Source of the DNA: Bisbaumannia sp015645095 | GTDB taxonomy: Bacteria; Pseudomonadota; Gammaproteobacteria; Pseudomonadales; Halomonadaceae | Assembly (NCBI GenBank): GCA_036871055.1 | Contig: CP141893.1 | Coordinates: forward strand, 1,054,001-1,118,000 | Direction of reading: 5' to 3' | DNA length: 64,000 nt | Shown: piece after piece, positions 43,181 through 51,563 of the stretch | Layout of the letters: every line of letters begins with the position of its first letter | How positions within the stretch are numbered: the first letter of the stretch is position 1 | Notes under the pieces: generated by a model | Told to the model about the DNA's origin: nothing | Databases searched by the model: none | What the model saw: only the letters and a program-made list of their open reading frames with translations | Program-made: the position numbers and the translations under genes

Positions 43181-43837
43181 GGACTACCTCCTATGGGGGG
43201 TAGAGAATACCAAAGAAAAAGTTGCAGTCGTCATTCCTGATAAAATTCATGCTGTTAATTATGAGGTAAGGGAGAAATGTTCCTCATCAAGGGCCATAAG
43301 GCTAGCTAAACGCAATGGGGATGCACTGGAGTCTATGGTGAATCAGGTGATTGACGAGCTTCCAGTGCATTACAGGAATAATATTAATGTCCTTAGATGG
43401 GAGGATATTGAAAAGGAGAATCACTACACCAGAAAAACCGAAATACTCTTTGATGAGTTTGAAAGGAATCAAGGATTTAGGGGCGCTATTCTAGATATCA
43501 TAAAGAGTATTTTTTCCGACAAAAATAGACCTTCTATATTGAATCATGCTGAAAGGCTCTCAGAATATCTTCTCAATGAGTTGCCGATGATTATTGAGGG
43601 TGTGAAACACCAAGATACCGTCTATGAGTTATACCCTTACCCATCCGATAATCTTGTTTTTCGCTTGGTGGTCGCCATGCAGCAGGGAGAAGTGTTCCCA
43701 GAGGTCATGGAGAGAATGAAGATCTCCTCGCAAGCTCGATTAATTGAGGGATATGCGGAAGAGGTGGCGTAATCCCGCCTAGTTCATGAGACCGGCCTGA
43801 GAACGAAGATAGTGGATGGTATTCTCTTGAAAAATCA

Positions 43838-44135
43838 GTGTGTTACGTCAACAACCTGATCCAAGAGAACCATCCGCTATGGGGGAAATCCTCACTGCTC
43901 AAGATCATCCTGTTCGCCAACTCCAAGGGCATCACCTCCAGTCGGGAAATGCAGTGGTGCTGCGAGACCAACATCCTGTTCAAGGCGTTATCCTGCGATA
44001 CCGTGCCGCACTTCACCACACTCGCCCGACTCGTCAGCGGTCATGTGGAAGAGATCGAAGCCCTGTTCGATCAGGTTCTGCTGGGCAATGAACTCTTCGC
44101 CATCGACGGGTGCAAGATGTCGTCCAATAATGCCC
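43838..44135 (+). pseudogene. IS1182-family transposase remnant
   Basis: The frame NHPLWGKSSLLKIILFANSK, then SREMQWCCETNILFKAL and PHFTTLARLVSGHVEEIEAL is typical of the N-terminal half of IS1182-group transposases. Between FDQVLL and GNELFAIDGCKMSS the usual short VCHEQGL-like segment is missing, and the sequence stops being transposase-like after KMSSNNA. Neither end is intact. The remnant abuts the 3' end of greB. Confidence 0.8.
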
Positions 44136-44165
44136 TGGTTCAAGCCCCGAGCCCTCGTCCGCGAG

Positions 44166-44699
44166 CTAGGGTTCCCGGTAGCGGATCCCGGTGATCAGAT
44201 AGGTGGTCTCGCCGCCGGGGGCGGCCACCGTCACCTCGTCATCTTCTTCCTTGCCCAGCAGCGCCTTGGCCAGGGGCGCGTCGATGCTGATCCAGCGCTT
44301 GGCGGTATCGGTCTCGTCGTGGCCGACGATACGCAGGGTCATCGCCTCGCCGTCGTCATCCTCCAGGGTGACGAAGGCACCGAAGTAGACCCGGGAGGTA
44401 TCCGCCGGCAGGCGGTCCACCACCTGCAGCTCATCGAGGCGCTTGGTCAGGTAGCGGATCCGGGCGATCACCCGGTTGAGCTCCTTCTTGTTGTAGGTGT
44501 AGTCGGCGTTCTCGCTGTGATCGCCCAGCGCCGCCGCTTCGCCCACCTTGGCCGACAGGGCCGGGCGCTTGATCCGGGAGAGGTGGTCGAGGATGCCGCG
44601 CAGCCGCTCGGCGCCCTCGGCGGTGATCAGGTGGCTCTTGGGCTCCTGGCGTGGATCCTTGGCCGGGTCGCGCCAGCGGGTCATGTTGCGGCCTTTCAT
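44166..44699 (-). CDS. greB: Transcript cleavage factor GreB (177 aa)
   Basis: Binds the RNA polymerase secondary channel and stimulates cleavage of backtracked RNA. The coiled-coil N-terminal domain has ITAEGAERLRGILDHL and the acidic tip GDHSENADYTYNKKELNRV; the C-terminal FKBP-like domain has VYFGAFVTLED and ISIDAPLAKALLGKEEDDEV. Start at 44699 is preceded by CGGAGAG; a second ATG six codons later is possible. A decayed IS lies immediately downstream of its stop. Confidence 0.95.
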   Translation of the reverse strand: MKGRNMTRWRDPAKDPRQEPKSHLITAEGAERLRGILDHLSRIKRPALSAKVGEAAALGDHSENADYTYNKKELNRVIARIRYLTKRLDELQVVDRLPADTSRVYFGAFVTLEDDDGEAMTLRIVGHDETDTAKRWISIDAPLAKALLGKEEDDEVTVAAPGGETTYLITGIRYREP

Positions 44700-44850
44700 G
44701 GGCTCTCTCCGTGAATCTGTTCTGCGACCATACTGCGCCTCTTGGCCAGCGCCAAGTGATGCCTACGACTTTGGTGGGGTAGGGTATGATTCAAACGTTC
44801 GTTAGAGTGTTGGTGGGTTACCGTCACAACAACAAGCCTGGAGTCCGACC

Positions 44851-45480
44851 ATGCGCAAGCGTCACGCCCTCTCCGCCCTGACCCTGGGGCTAAGCCTCGC
44901 CCTCTCGCCGCTGGCCGTCGCCCAGCAGCAGGAGGCCGCCGAGCTGCGACAGCAGTGGGAGCAGATCACCACCCAGCCCGGCGAGCGGCGCGATGCCCTG
45001 GCGGCCCTGGCCGAGCGGGCCGAGGCCCTGGTGGGGCAGTATCCCGAGGCCGCGGAACTGCTGACCTGGCAGGGCATTATCCTCGCCTCCGAGGCCCGGG
45101 AGCGCAGCGGCCTGGGGGCCCTGAACCGGGCCCGCGGCGCCCGGGATGCCCTGGAGCGGGCCATCGAGCTCGACCCCCAGGGCCTCAACGGTTCCGCCTA
45201 CGTGACCCTGGGCGCCCTCTATGACCGGGTGCCGGGCGGGCTGATCGGCTTCGGCGATGACGAGACCGCCGAGGCGATGTTCCAGCGGGCCCTGACGATT
45301 CGCCCCCAGGGTATCGACGTCAACTTCTACTATGCCGAGTTCCTCGCCGAGGCGGGACGCCAGGACGAGGCCCGGGAGCATGCCCGCCGTGCCAGCGACG
45401 GCGAGGCGCGCGCCGAGCGCCAGGCCTCCGACGAGGCCCTGCGTACCCAGGCCCGGGCCCTGCTGCGCCGCCTCGAGTAA
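44851..45480 (+). CDS. Exported TPR-like protein (209 aa)
   Basis: Signal peptide with cleavage near VAQQQ (LTLGLSLALSPLAVA). The rest is helical, Ala/Glu/Arg-rich, with TPR-like pairs such as ALERAIELDPQGLNGSAYVTLGALY and MFQRALTIRPQGIDVNFYYAEFLAEAGR. It resembles small TPR periplasmic proteins associated with solute uptake (TatT-like), but nothing nearby confirms a partner. Single gene, divergent from greB. Confidence 0.78.
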   Translation: MRKRHALSALTLGLSLALSPLAVAQQQEAAELRQQWEQITTQPGERRDALAALAERAEALVGQYPEAAELLTWQGIILASEARERSGLGALNRARGARDALERAIELDPQGLNGSAYVTLGALYDRVPGGLIGFGDDETAEAMFQRALTIRPQGIDVNFYYAEFLAEAGRQDEAREHARRASDGEARAERQASDEALRTQARALLRRLE

Positions 45481-45534
45481 TCCGCTGTATGAAGCCATGA
45501 CATGGCCAATCTCCAGAAAGCTATTGTGGGAGTA

Positions 45535-45664
45535 TCTCATCGCCTGCTGAAGCAGGCTCCTACCAGCCCAGCGGCAATCCCCGCCCCGTGGGAGCGGCTT
45601 CTCTACCCAGTAGGAGCTGGCTTTAGCCGGCGATTCAACACAAGATCAGCCTGCTGAAGCAGGC
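45535..45664. repeat. REP-like intergenic repeats
   Basis: The palindrome GCCTGCTGAAGCAGGC (GCCTGC-TGAA-GCAGGC) occurs at 45542-45557 and 45649-45664. Between them lie GTGGGAGCGGCTT and GTAGGAGCTGGCTTTAGCC, words typical of repetitive extragenic palindromes in pseudomonads and halomonads. No gene is seen in 45481-45750 apart from the nudF ribosome-binding site. Confidence 0.7.
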
Positions 45665-45750
45665 CTGCCAGGGCGAGCCTCGCGGCCCCGGCGGTTGGCA
45701 TTCCCGCCCCATGACCGGATAATGACCCCTTCGCTGACCCCGGAGGTGCC

Positions 45751-46392
45751 ATGGCCGATTCCGGCGACCGACCCCTTTCCCTGCTCAGGCCCCGCTTCGG
45801 CAATACGGATGTGGAGCGCCTGGAGACCCTCCGCCTGCATCAGGGGTTCTTCCGCCTGGAAGAGCGTACCCTGCGTCACCGCCTCTTCCAGGGCGGCTGG
45901 AGCCCCGCCATCACCCGCGAGGTGCATGTGCGTCGGGACGCCGTGGGGGTATTGCCCTACGATGTGGAGCGCGATCGCGTGGTGCTGGTGGAGCAGTTGC
46001 GTGCCGGCGCCCTGGACGACCCCCAGGGCCCCTGGAAGCTGGAGCCGGTGGCCGGCCTGGTGGAGGCGGGGGAGGTCCCCGCCGAGGTGGCCCGCCGCGA
46101 GGCCCTCGAGGAGGCGGGCTGTACCCTCGACGAGCTGATCGAGCTGCACCGCTACTACCCCAGTCCCGGCGCCTGCAACGAGCGGGTCACCCTCTATGTG
46201 GGGCTGACCGACAGCGACGGCCTGGGGGGCGTGCACGGCCTGGATAGCGAGCACGAGGATATCCAGGTACATGTGCTACCCTTCGGCGAGGCCTGGGAAC
46301 TCCTCGAGGCTGGACGACTCGACAACGCCATGTGCCTGATCGCCTTCCACTGGTTGGCGCGGGAGCGGGCCGCATTGCGAGCAAGGAGGTAA
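45751..46392 (+). CDS. nudF: ADP-ribose pyrophosphatase NudF (213 aa)
   Basis: Hydrolyses ADP-ribose to AMP and ribose 5-phosphate. The Nudix box is GLVEAGEVPAEVARREALEE followed by AG, matching Gx5Ex7REUxEExGU. Upstream the family features WSPAITREVHVRRDAVGVLPYD and the substrate segment YYPSPGACNE are present. CGGAGG precedes the ATG. First gene of a nudF-yqiB-cpdA operon. Confidence 0.95.
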   Translation: MADSGDRPLSLLRPRFGNTDVERLETLRLHQGFFRLEERTLRHRLFQGGWSPAITREVHVRRDAVGVLPYDVERDRVVLVEQLRAGALDDPQGPWKLEPVAGLVEAGEVPAEVARREALEEAGCTLDELIELHRYYPSPGACNERVTLYVGLTDSDGLGGVHGLDSEHEDIQVHVLPFGEAWELLEAGRLDNAMCLIAFHWLARERAALRARR

Positions 46393-46396
46393 CGCC

Positions 46397-46843
46397 ATGG
46401 CAAGAGCCGCCTATGTATCCGACCTCAAGGGGCTGCAGGCCGAGTGCAGCATCAACTACCTGCGCCTGTCGCGCCTGGTGGGAGAGCTCAGCCCCGGCGA
46501 GACCCGCGAGATCGCCCTGCGCGGCCGCGAGCAGCGCTTCGGCTCCCTGTGGCTGGAGCTGGTCGAGGAAGCCCCCTACACCAGCCGCCTGCGGGTCTCC
46601 CAGAGCGGCGTCATGGACGCCTTCATCGAGGCACCGCGCATGCTGGTACACCTCTACCATGACGTGCGCATGGCCGAGGTCACCGACTTCCAGCGCCAGC
46701 GCCACTTTCATGGGCGTTACCGCTACCCCAATGCCCGCATGCACCAGCCCGACGAGAAGCTGCAGGTCAACCGCTTCCTCGGCGAATGGCTGGAGCATGC
46801 CCTGGCCCATGGCCACTCCCTGGATCTGCCGGAGCTGAATTGA
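46397..46843 (+). CDS. yqiB: DUF1249 family protein YqiB (148 aa)
   Basis: Function unknown; conserved between nudF and cpdA in many gammaproteobacteria. Recognised by DLKGLQAECSINYLRLSRL, YTSRLRVSQ and HDVRMAEVTDFQRQRHFHGRY followed by KLQVNRFLGEWL. AGGAGG precedes the start, four bases after the nudF stop. The stop overlaps the cpdA start as TGATG. Confidence 0.94.
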   Translation: MARAAYVSDLKGLQAECSINYLRLSRLVGELSPGETREIALRGREQRFGSLWLELVEEAPYTSRLRVSQSGVMDAFIEAPRMLVHLYHDVRMAEVTDFQRQRHFHGRYRYPNARMHQPDEKLQVNRFLGEWLEHALAHGHSLDLPELN

Positions 46844-47577
46844 TGCGCCTGGTGCAAGTCACCGATTGTCACCTGCATGCCGACCCCGAGGCCCGCTCCC
46901 GGGCCGGCGTGCCCCTACGCCAGCTGCACCGGGTGCTGGAACACGCCCGACGGTTGCGCCCCGACCTGCTGCTGGTCACCGGCGATGTCAGCCAGGACGA
47001 GACCCCCGCCTCCTACCGTCATGCTGCCGAGGCCTTCGCCACCATGGAGTGTCCCTGGTTCTGGCTGCCCGGCAACCACGACCACGGCGATTTCATGGCC
47101 GAGGCCCGCGACTTCCACGACGAGCTCGACCTGGGAAGCTGGCGGCTGCTGCTGCTCGATACCCGGGTGATCGGCCAGCCCCATGGCGAGCTGGGGGGCG
47201 AGCGCCTCGGTGACCTGGCCAGCGCCCTGGCCATGGACGAGCGACCCACCCTGGTGGCCATGCACCATCCGCCCCTGGCCATCGGCTCCGCCTGGATGGA
47301 TGCCATCGGCCTGACCGATGGCGAGGCCTTCTGGGAGACCCTGGCCCCTCACCCCCAGGTCAAGGCGGTGCTCTGCGGACATATCCACCAGGCCTTCGCC
47401 GGACGCCGTGCCCAGCCCGAGGGGGAGGTGGCGGTCTATGGCACGCCCGCCACCACCGACCAGTTCCTCGGCGGCTCCCCCGAGTTCGCCATCGACCAGG
47501 CCTCCCGCCCCGGCTACCGGGTCGTCGACCTGGATGGCGAGCGGCTGACCACCTGGGTGGAGCGGGTCGACCTCTAG
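46843..47577 (+). CDS. cpdA: 3',5'-cyclic AMP phosphodiesterase CpdA (244 aa)
   Basis: Degrades cAMP. Calcineurin-like metallophosphoesterase with the full motif set: VTDCHLHAD, LLLVTGDVSQDE, LPGNHDHG, VAMHHPPLAIGS and CGHIHQAF. The start at 46843 is set by the TGATG overlap with yqiB and the motif-proximal Met; an upstream in-frame start lies inside yqiB. No terminator is obvious after it. Confidence 0.94.
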   Translation: MRLVQVTDCHLHADPEARSRAGVPLRQLHRVLEHARRLRPDLLLVTGDVSQDETPASYRHAAEAFATMECPWFWLPGNHDHGDFMAEARDFHDELDLGSWRLLLLDTRVIGQPHGELGGERLGDLASALAMDERPTLVAMHHPPLAIGSAWMDAIGLTDGEAFWETLAPHPQVKAVLCGHIHQAFAGRRAQPEGEVAVYGTPATTDQFLGGSPEFAIDQASRPGYRVVDLDGERLTTWVERVDL

Positions 47578-47804
47578 GCGGCCGGATGGCCCTTCTTATG
47601 CCTTAATCGGCTAAAAAGATAGTTCTTAATTCTTTGACGTTATTGTTGCGCCCTCAGTACCCTAGCCGGCATGACGCTGCCATGGCGCGTCCGCGGGTGC
47701 TTTGCCGGTCGATCGACCCCTAGCGCTCGGCGTCCGACCGGCGCCACTGGCAGCCCACCCACGGCGATGCGCCGTCCCAGGTTACAAGAGGTTGCCAAGC
47801 CGCG

Positions 47805-48716
47805 ATGCTTTCTCCCGAGCGACAGACCCATCTCAAGCAACTCGAAGCCGAGTCGATCCATATCATCCGTGAAGTGGCCGCCGAGTTCTCCAACCCGGTG
47901 ATGCTCTACTCCATCGGTAAGGACTCCTCGGTGATGCTGCATCTGGCGCGCAAGGCCTTCTACCCCGGCACGCCTCCGTTTCCCCTGATGCACATCAATA
48001 CCACCTGGAAGTTCAAGGAGATGATCGAGTTCCGCGACCGCATGGCCGCGGAGGCCGACATGGAGCTGATCGAATACATCAACGAGGAGGGGCGGGCGGC
48101 CAATATCAACCCCTTCGATCACGGCAGTGCCAAGTACACCGATACCATGAAGACCCAGGCCCTCAAGCAGGCCCTGGACAAGTACGGCTTCGATGCCGCC
48201 TTCGGCGGGGCTCGCCGCGATGAAGAGGCCAGCCGCGCCAAGGAGCGGGTCTACTCCTTCCGCGACAAGTTCCACCGCTGGGACCCCAAGAACCAGCGCC
48301 CGGAGCTGTGGAGCCTCTTCAACGGCAAGATCAACAAGGGTGAGTCGATCCGCGTCTTCCCGCTCTCCAACTGGACCGAGCTGGATATCTGGCAGTACAT
48401 CTACCTGGAGCAGATTCCCATCGTGCCCCTCTACTACGCCGCGCCGCGTCCGGTGGTGGAGCGCGACGGCATGCAGATCATGGTGGATGACGAGCGCCTG
48501 CCCCTGGAGCCGGGCGAGGTGCCCGAGGATAAGTGGGTACGCTTCCGCACCCTGGGCTGCTACCCCCTCACCGGGGCGGTGGAGTCCCAGGCCGCGACCC
48601 TGCCGGAGATCATCCAGGAGATGCTGCTGACCCGCACCTCCGAGCGCAGCGGCCGCGCCATCGACCACGACCAGGCCGGCTCCATGGAGAAGAAGAAGCG
48701 CGAAGGCTACTTCTAA
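47805..48716 (+). CDS. cysD: Sulfate adenylyltransferase subunit 2 CysD (303 aa)
   Basis: With CysN makes adenosine 5'-phosphosulfate from sulfate and ATP in cysteine biosynthesis. PP-loop motif YSIGKDSSVMLHLARKAF near residue 40, then FPLMHINTTWKFKEM and the late FRTLGCYPLTGAVES. Length is normal. The 227-base region upstream should hold a CysB-regulated promoter; TTGACG at about 47636 is a possible minus 35 but the minus 10 is weak. The stop lies inside a perfect hairpin at 48711-48737. Confidence 0.96.
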   Translation: MLSPERQTHLKQLEAESIHIIREVAAEFSNPVMLYSIGKDSSVMLHLARKAFYPGTPPFPLMHINTTWKFKEMIEFRDRMAAEADMELIEYINEEGRAANINPFDHGSAKYTDTMKTQALKQALDKYGFDAAFGGARRDEEASRAKERVYSFRDKFHRWDPKNQRPELWSLFNGKINKGESIRVFPLSNWTELDIWQYIYLEQIPIVPLYYAAPRPVVERDGMQIMVDDERLPLEPGEVPEDKWVRFRTLGCYPLTGAVESQAATLPEIIQEMLLTRTSERSGRAIDHDQAGSMEKKKREGYF

Positions 48717-48737
48717 CGCGCCTGAGGCGCGTTAGAA
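48711..48737 (+). promoter_or_regulatory. Perfect 12-bp hairpin over the cysD stop codon
   Basis: TTCTAACGCGCC (48711-48722), loop TGA, then GGCGCGTTAGAA (48726-48737). The cysD TAA is in the left arm. No T-run follows, so it is not a standard terminator. It may stabilise the cysD message or lower read-through to cysN. Confidence 0.75.
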
Positions 48738-48738
48738 A

Positions 48739-49224
48739 GCCGGAAGCTTGAAGCCCGAAGCTGGAAGAAACCCCGCCCGCGCCTTCGCCTAATCTAGGGA
48801 AGTGACCATCAGGGTGGGGGCAAGAAATGGACTTCGAAAAGCTTCAGGTATGGAGGCGCTCGGCCAGGTTGTCGGCCGAGCTCTACAAGGGGATGCGGGA
48901 TCTGCGGGATTTCGGTTTCAGAGACCAGATCACCCGCGCCGGGCTTTCGGTGCCCAGCAACATTGCCGAGGGCATGACCCGGGGCACGGCCAGGGACAAG
49001 CAACACTTCCTGCTGATCGCCAAGGGCTCCTGCGCTGAGTTAAGAACACAGATCTACATCGGTATCGACATCGGCTATATCGACAAGGCGTGCGGTGGCC
49101 GATGGATACAGGAAACACGAGAGATTGCCGCCATGCTCTCCGGCCTTATCGGCAGGCTCTCCCACGAATGAATCCGTTGCTGGCTGTGGGGCTCTTCCAG
49201 CTTCCAGCTTCCAGCTTCCAGCTA
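48739..49224. repeat. Inverted GAAGCTGGAAG-type repeats flanking the four-helix-bundle gene
   Basis: Left copy around 48739-48770 contains GGAAGCTTGAAG and CGAAGCTGGAAG. Right copy around 49193-49222 reads CTTCCAGCTTCCAGCTTCCA and continues, the reverse complement of tandem GCTGGAA. The pair encloses exactly one gene, giving the region a cassette-like look between cysD and cysN. Confidence 0.7.
48827..49171 (+). CDS. Four-helix-bundle protein, S23/23S rRNA intervening-sequence type (114 aa)
   Basis: Matches the family by MDFEKLQVWRRSARLSAELY, FGFRDQITRAGLSVPSNIAEG and the later SCAELRTQIYIGIDIGYID. Such proteins were first seen inside 23S rRNA intervening sequences but are common elsewhere; their function is unclear. 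It interrupts the cysD-cysN pair, which are normally adjacent, and is framed by inverted repeats. DGR Avd proteins belong to the same structural superfamily, and one is present at 8719 in this window. Confidence 0.9.
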   Translation: MDFEKLQVWRRSARLSAELYKGMRDLRDFGFRDQITRAGLSVPSNIAEGMTRGTARDKQHFLLIAKGSCAELRTQIYIGIDIGYIDKACGGRWIQETREIAAMLSGLIGRLSHE

Positions 49225-49234
49225 TAGGTGTGTT

Positions 49235-50659
49235 ATGGCACATGCGTCTGAATTGATCGCCGAAGATATCGAGGCCTACCTCCACGAGCACGAGAACAAG
49301 GATCTGCTGCGCTTTATCACCTGCGGCAGCGTGGATGACGGCAAGTCGACGCTGATCGGCCGGCTGCTCCACGACTCCAAGATGATCTACGAGGATCAGC
49401 TGGCGGCCATCACCCAGGCCTCCAAGACCAGCGGCACCACCGGCGAGGAGGTGGACCTGGCGCTGCTGGTGGACGGCCTGCAGTCGGAGCGCGAGCAGGG
49501 CATCACCATCGACGTGGCCTATCGCTTCTTCTCCACCGACAAGCGCAAGTTCATTATCGCCGACACCCCGGGGCACGAGCAGTACACCCGCAACATGGCC
49601 ACGGGGGCATCGACCGCCAGTCTCGCCATCATCCTGATCGATGCCCGTTACGGGGTGCAGACCCAGACCCGGCGCCACAGCTTTATCGCCGACCTGCTGG
49701 GCATCCAGCACCTGGTGGTGGCGATCAACAAGATGGACCTGGTGGACTTCGCCGAGGAGCGCTTCCAGGAGATCGTCGCCGAGTACCAGCAGGTGGCCGA
49801 GAAGCTCAATGCCCGGGATATCCGCTTCGTGCCGATCTCGGCGCTCAAGGGCGACAACGTGGTCAATCCCAGCGAGGCGATGCCCTGGTACGACGGCCCG
49901 GCGCTGCTCGAGCTGCTCGAGGGGGTGGAGATCTCCCGGGACCAGAACCTCACCGACCTGCGCCTGCCGGTGCAGTACGTCAATCGTCCCAACCTGGATT
50001 TCCGCGGCTACTGCGGCACCCTGGCCGCCGGCATCCTGCGCCCCGGCCAGGCCATCCAGGTGCTGCCCTCCGGCAAGCGCTCCACGGTGGCACGCATCGT
50101 CACCCAGGATGGCGACCTGGAGGTGGCCTACCCGGGACAGGCGATCACCGTGACCCTGGAGGACGAGATCGATATCTCCCGGGGCGACTGGCTCGTCGCC
50201 GCCGATGCCGAGGTGCCCAGCTCCAATGTCTTCGAGGCGGATATCGTCTGGATGCACGAGGACGCCCTGACCCCAGGCCGCCTCTATGACTTCAAGCTGG
50301 CCACCCGGGATCTCTCCGGGCAGGTCAGCGCCATCGACTACCAGGTGGACGTCAATACCCTGGAGCATCATCCGGCGGAGCGCCTGGAGCTCAACACCAT
50401 CGCCCGCTGCCAGGTGGAACTCACCGCCGCGGTGCCGGTGGACGACTATCGTCGCAGCCCGGGCACCGGCAGCTTCGTGGTGATCGACCGCCTGAGCAAC
50501 GTCACCGTGGGTGCCGGCATGGTGCGCGGCCTGGGGCAGGCCCGCGAGAGCCAGCCCGGCCAGGTGGACTGGGCCGCCTTCGAGCGGGACCTCAATGCCC
50601 TGGTGCGCAAGCACTTCCCGCACTGGGAAGCCAAGGACATTCGCGACCTGCTGGGCTAA
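49235..50659 (+). CDS. cysN: Sulfate adenylyltransferase subunit 1 CysN (474 aa)
   Basis: GTPase subunit that drives APS synthesis by CysD. The EF-Tu-like G domain has CGSVDDGKSTLIGRLLHDSK, DTPGHEQYTRNMATGAS and NKMDLVD. The C-terminal barrel domains follow. It ends without the APS kinase (CysC) domain found fused in some bacteria. Followed by a strong terminator. Confidence 0.96.
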   Translation: MAHASELIAEDIEAYLHEHENKDLLRFITCGSVDDGKSTLIGRLLHDSKMIYEDQLAAITQASKTSGTTGEEVDLALLVDGLQSEREQGITIDVAYRFFSTDKRKFIIADTPGHEQYTRNMATGASTASLAIILIDARYGVQTQTRRHSFIADLLGIQHLVVAINKMDLVDFAEERFQEIVAEYQQVAEKLNARDIRFVPISALKGDNVVNPSEAMPWYDGPALLELLEGVEISRDQNLTDLRLPVQYVNRPNLDFRGYCGTLAAGILRPGQAIQVLPSGKRSTVARIVTQDGDLEVAYPGQAITVTLEDEIDISRGDWLVAADAEVPSSNVFEADIVWMHEDALTPGRLYDFKLATRDLSGQVSAIDYQVDVNTLEHHPAERLELNTIARCQVELTAAVPVDDYRRSPGTGSFVVIDRLSNVTVGAGMVRGLGQARESQPGQVDWAAFERDLNALVRKHFPHWEAKDIRDLLG

Positions 50660-50693
50660 GCGGCGCGACACTATCGCGAACCCGGCGTGAAGC

Positions 50694-50736
50694 GACGCCC
50701 CCGACGGTGAGAACCGTCGGGGGCGTCTTTGTTGCT
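50694..50736 (+). terminator. Rho-independent terminator after cysN
   Basis: GACGCCCCCGACGGT (50694-50708) pairs perfectly over 15 bases with ACCGTCGGGGGCGTC (50713-50727) around GAGA, followed by TTTGTT. It also separates the cys genes from the convergent heme operon. Confidence 0.92.
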
Positions 50737-50750
50737 TCCCTAGGGGGGGC

Positions 50751-51533
50751 TTAGCGGGCCAGTACCAGGGTCGGGGGGCCGCCTGCTAGGCTCGGGGCCT
50801 CGTCGAGCTCCGCCTCGAAGATGCTGGCCAGGCGGGCGGCACTGAGCACCTCCTCGGGTGTGCCGGCGGCGATCCGTCGGCCCTTGTCCAGCAGCCAGAC
50901 CCGGTGGGCGAAGCGTCCCGCCAGGTTGAGATCGTGGAGCACGCAGGCGATGGCCAGGCCGCGTTCGCTGGCCAGGCGACGCAGCAGCCGCATCAGGCGT
51001 TGCTGCTGGCCGATATCCAGGGCGCTGGTGGGCTCGTCCAGCAGCAAGAGCCCCGGCGGGGCCTGATCGGCACCGGTGTCCGTCTCCCCCACTAACTGGT
51101 CCGCCGCCAATTGGCAGAGCGCCCGGGCCACCAGGCAGCGTTGCGCCTCGCCGCCGGAGAGGCCGGTGAGGCGCCGCTCGGCCAGGAGGGTCAGGTCCAG
51201 GGCCGCCAGGCAGGCGTCGACCCGCTCGGCGCCGGCGTCGCTGCCCAGGGCCACCAGCTCGCGCACTTCCCAGTCGAAACTGGGGCGCACCTGCTGGGCC
51301 ACTAAAGCGCGGCGCCGGGCCAGGGCCTGGGGCTCCCAGGCGGTCAGCGGCATGCCGTCCAGGCAGACGCTGCCCTGCTCCGGGACGCGGAAGCCGGAGA
51401 GCAGGGTCAGCAGGGTGCTCTTGCCGGCGCCGTTGGGGCCGACGATGGCCAGCAGCTCACCGGGCATCAGGCGGTCGCTGATGGGGGCCAGGGCTGGAGT
51501 CGTGGTAAAGCCGGCGGAAAACAGGGTCAGCAT
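50751..51533 (-). CDS. hmuV: Heme ABC transporter ATP-binding protein HmuV (260 aa)
   Basis: Powers heme import through the HmuU permease. Walker A GPNGAGKST, Q-loop region VAQQVRPSFDWEV, signature LSGGEAQR, Walker B LLLLDEPTSALD and the H-loop CVLHDLNLA are all present. An insert of about 12 residues (GETDTGADQAPP) precedes Walker B. Last gene of the operon; its start lies in a 17-bp duplication. Confidence 0.95.
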   Translation of the reverse strand: MLTLFSAGFTTTPALAPISDRLMPGELLAIVGPNGAGKSTLLTLLSGFRVPEQGSVCLDGMPLTAWEPQALARRRALVAQQVRPSFDWEVRELVALGSDAGAERVDACLAALDLTLLAERRLTGLSGGEAQRCLVARALCQLAADQLVGETDTGADQAPPGLLLLDEPTSALDIGQQQRLMRLLRRLASERGLAIACVLHDLNLAGRFAHRVWLLDKGRRIAAGTPEEVLSAARLASIFEAELDEAPSLAGGPPTLVLAR

Positions 51534-51563
51534 AGGCGTCTCTCAGGCATAGGCGTCTCTCAA
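51530..51563 (-). repeat. 17-bp tandem duplication at the hmuU-hmuV junction, with a 7-codon mini-ORF
   Basis: GCATAGGCGTCTCTCAG at 51530-51546 is repeated at 51547-51563 with one change. On the minus strand each unit carries CCTATG. The second ATG is the hmuV start. The first ATG opens a seven-codon frame (MPERRLC, 51527-51550) whose TGA overlaps the first hmuV codons, so it could couple translation. Small duplication, possible effect on hmuV level. Confidence 0.7.

Larger units (their letters stand above)
42154..43772 (+). pseudogene. tRNA-dependent cyclodipeptide synthase gene interrupted by an IS5-family element
   Basis: The 5' part is 42154-42265 and the 3' part 43180-43772. Joining them after removing the element and one TA gives one 234-codon frame with no stop. 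Cyclodipeptide synthases use two aminoacyl-tRNAs to make cyclic dipeptides. Key features of the family are present in the joined product: the catalytic Ser in ALSLGNKYFTQ (residue 26, compare ISAGNSYFSQ in AlbC), the VAVVIPD strand, ARLAK-type helix, VLRWEDI, and YLLNELP with Tyr167 and Glu171 spaced as the catalytic Tyr and Glu of AlbC. DNA is AT-rich compared with the genome, implying transfer. As it stands the gene is broken; the 3' part could be made as a 205-aa fragment without the catalytic Ser. Confidence 0.86.
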
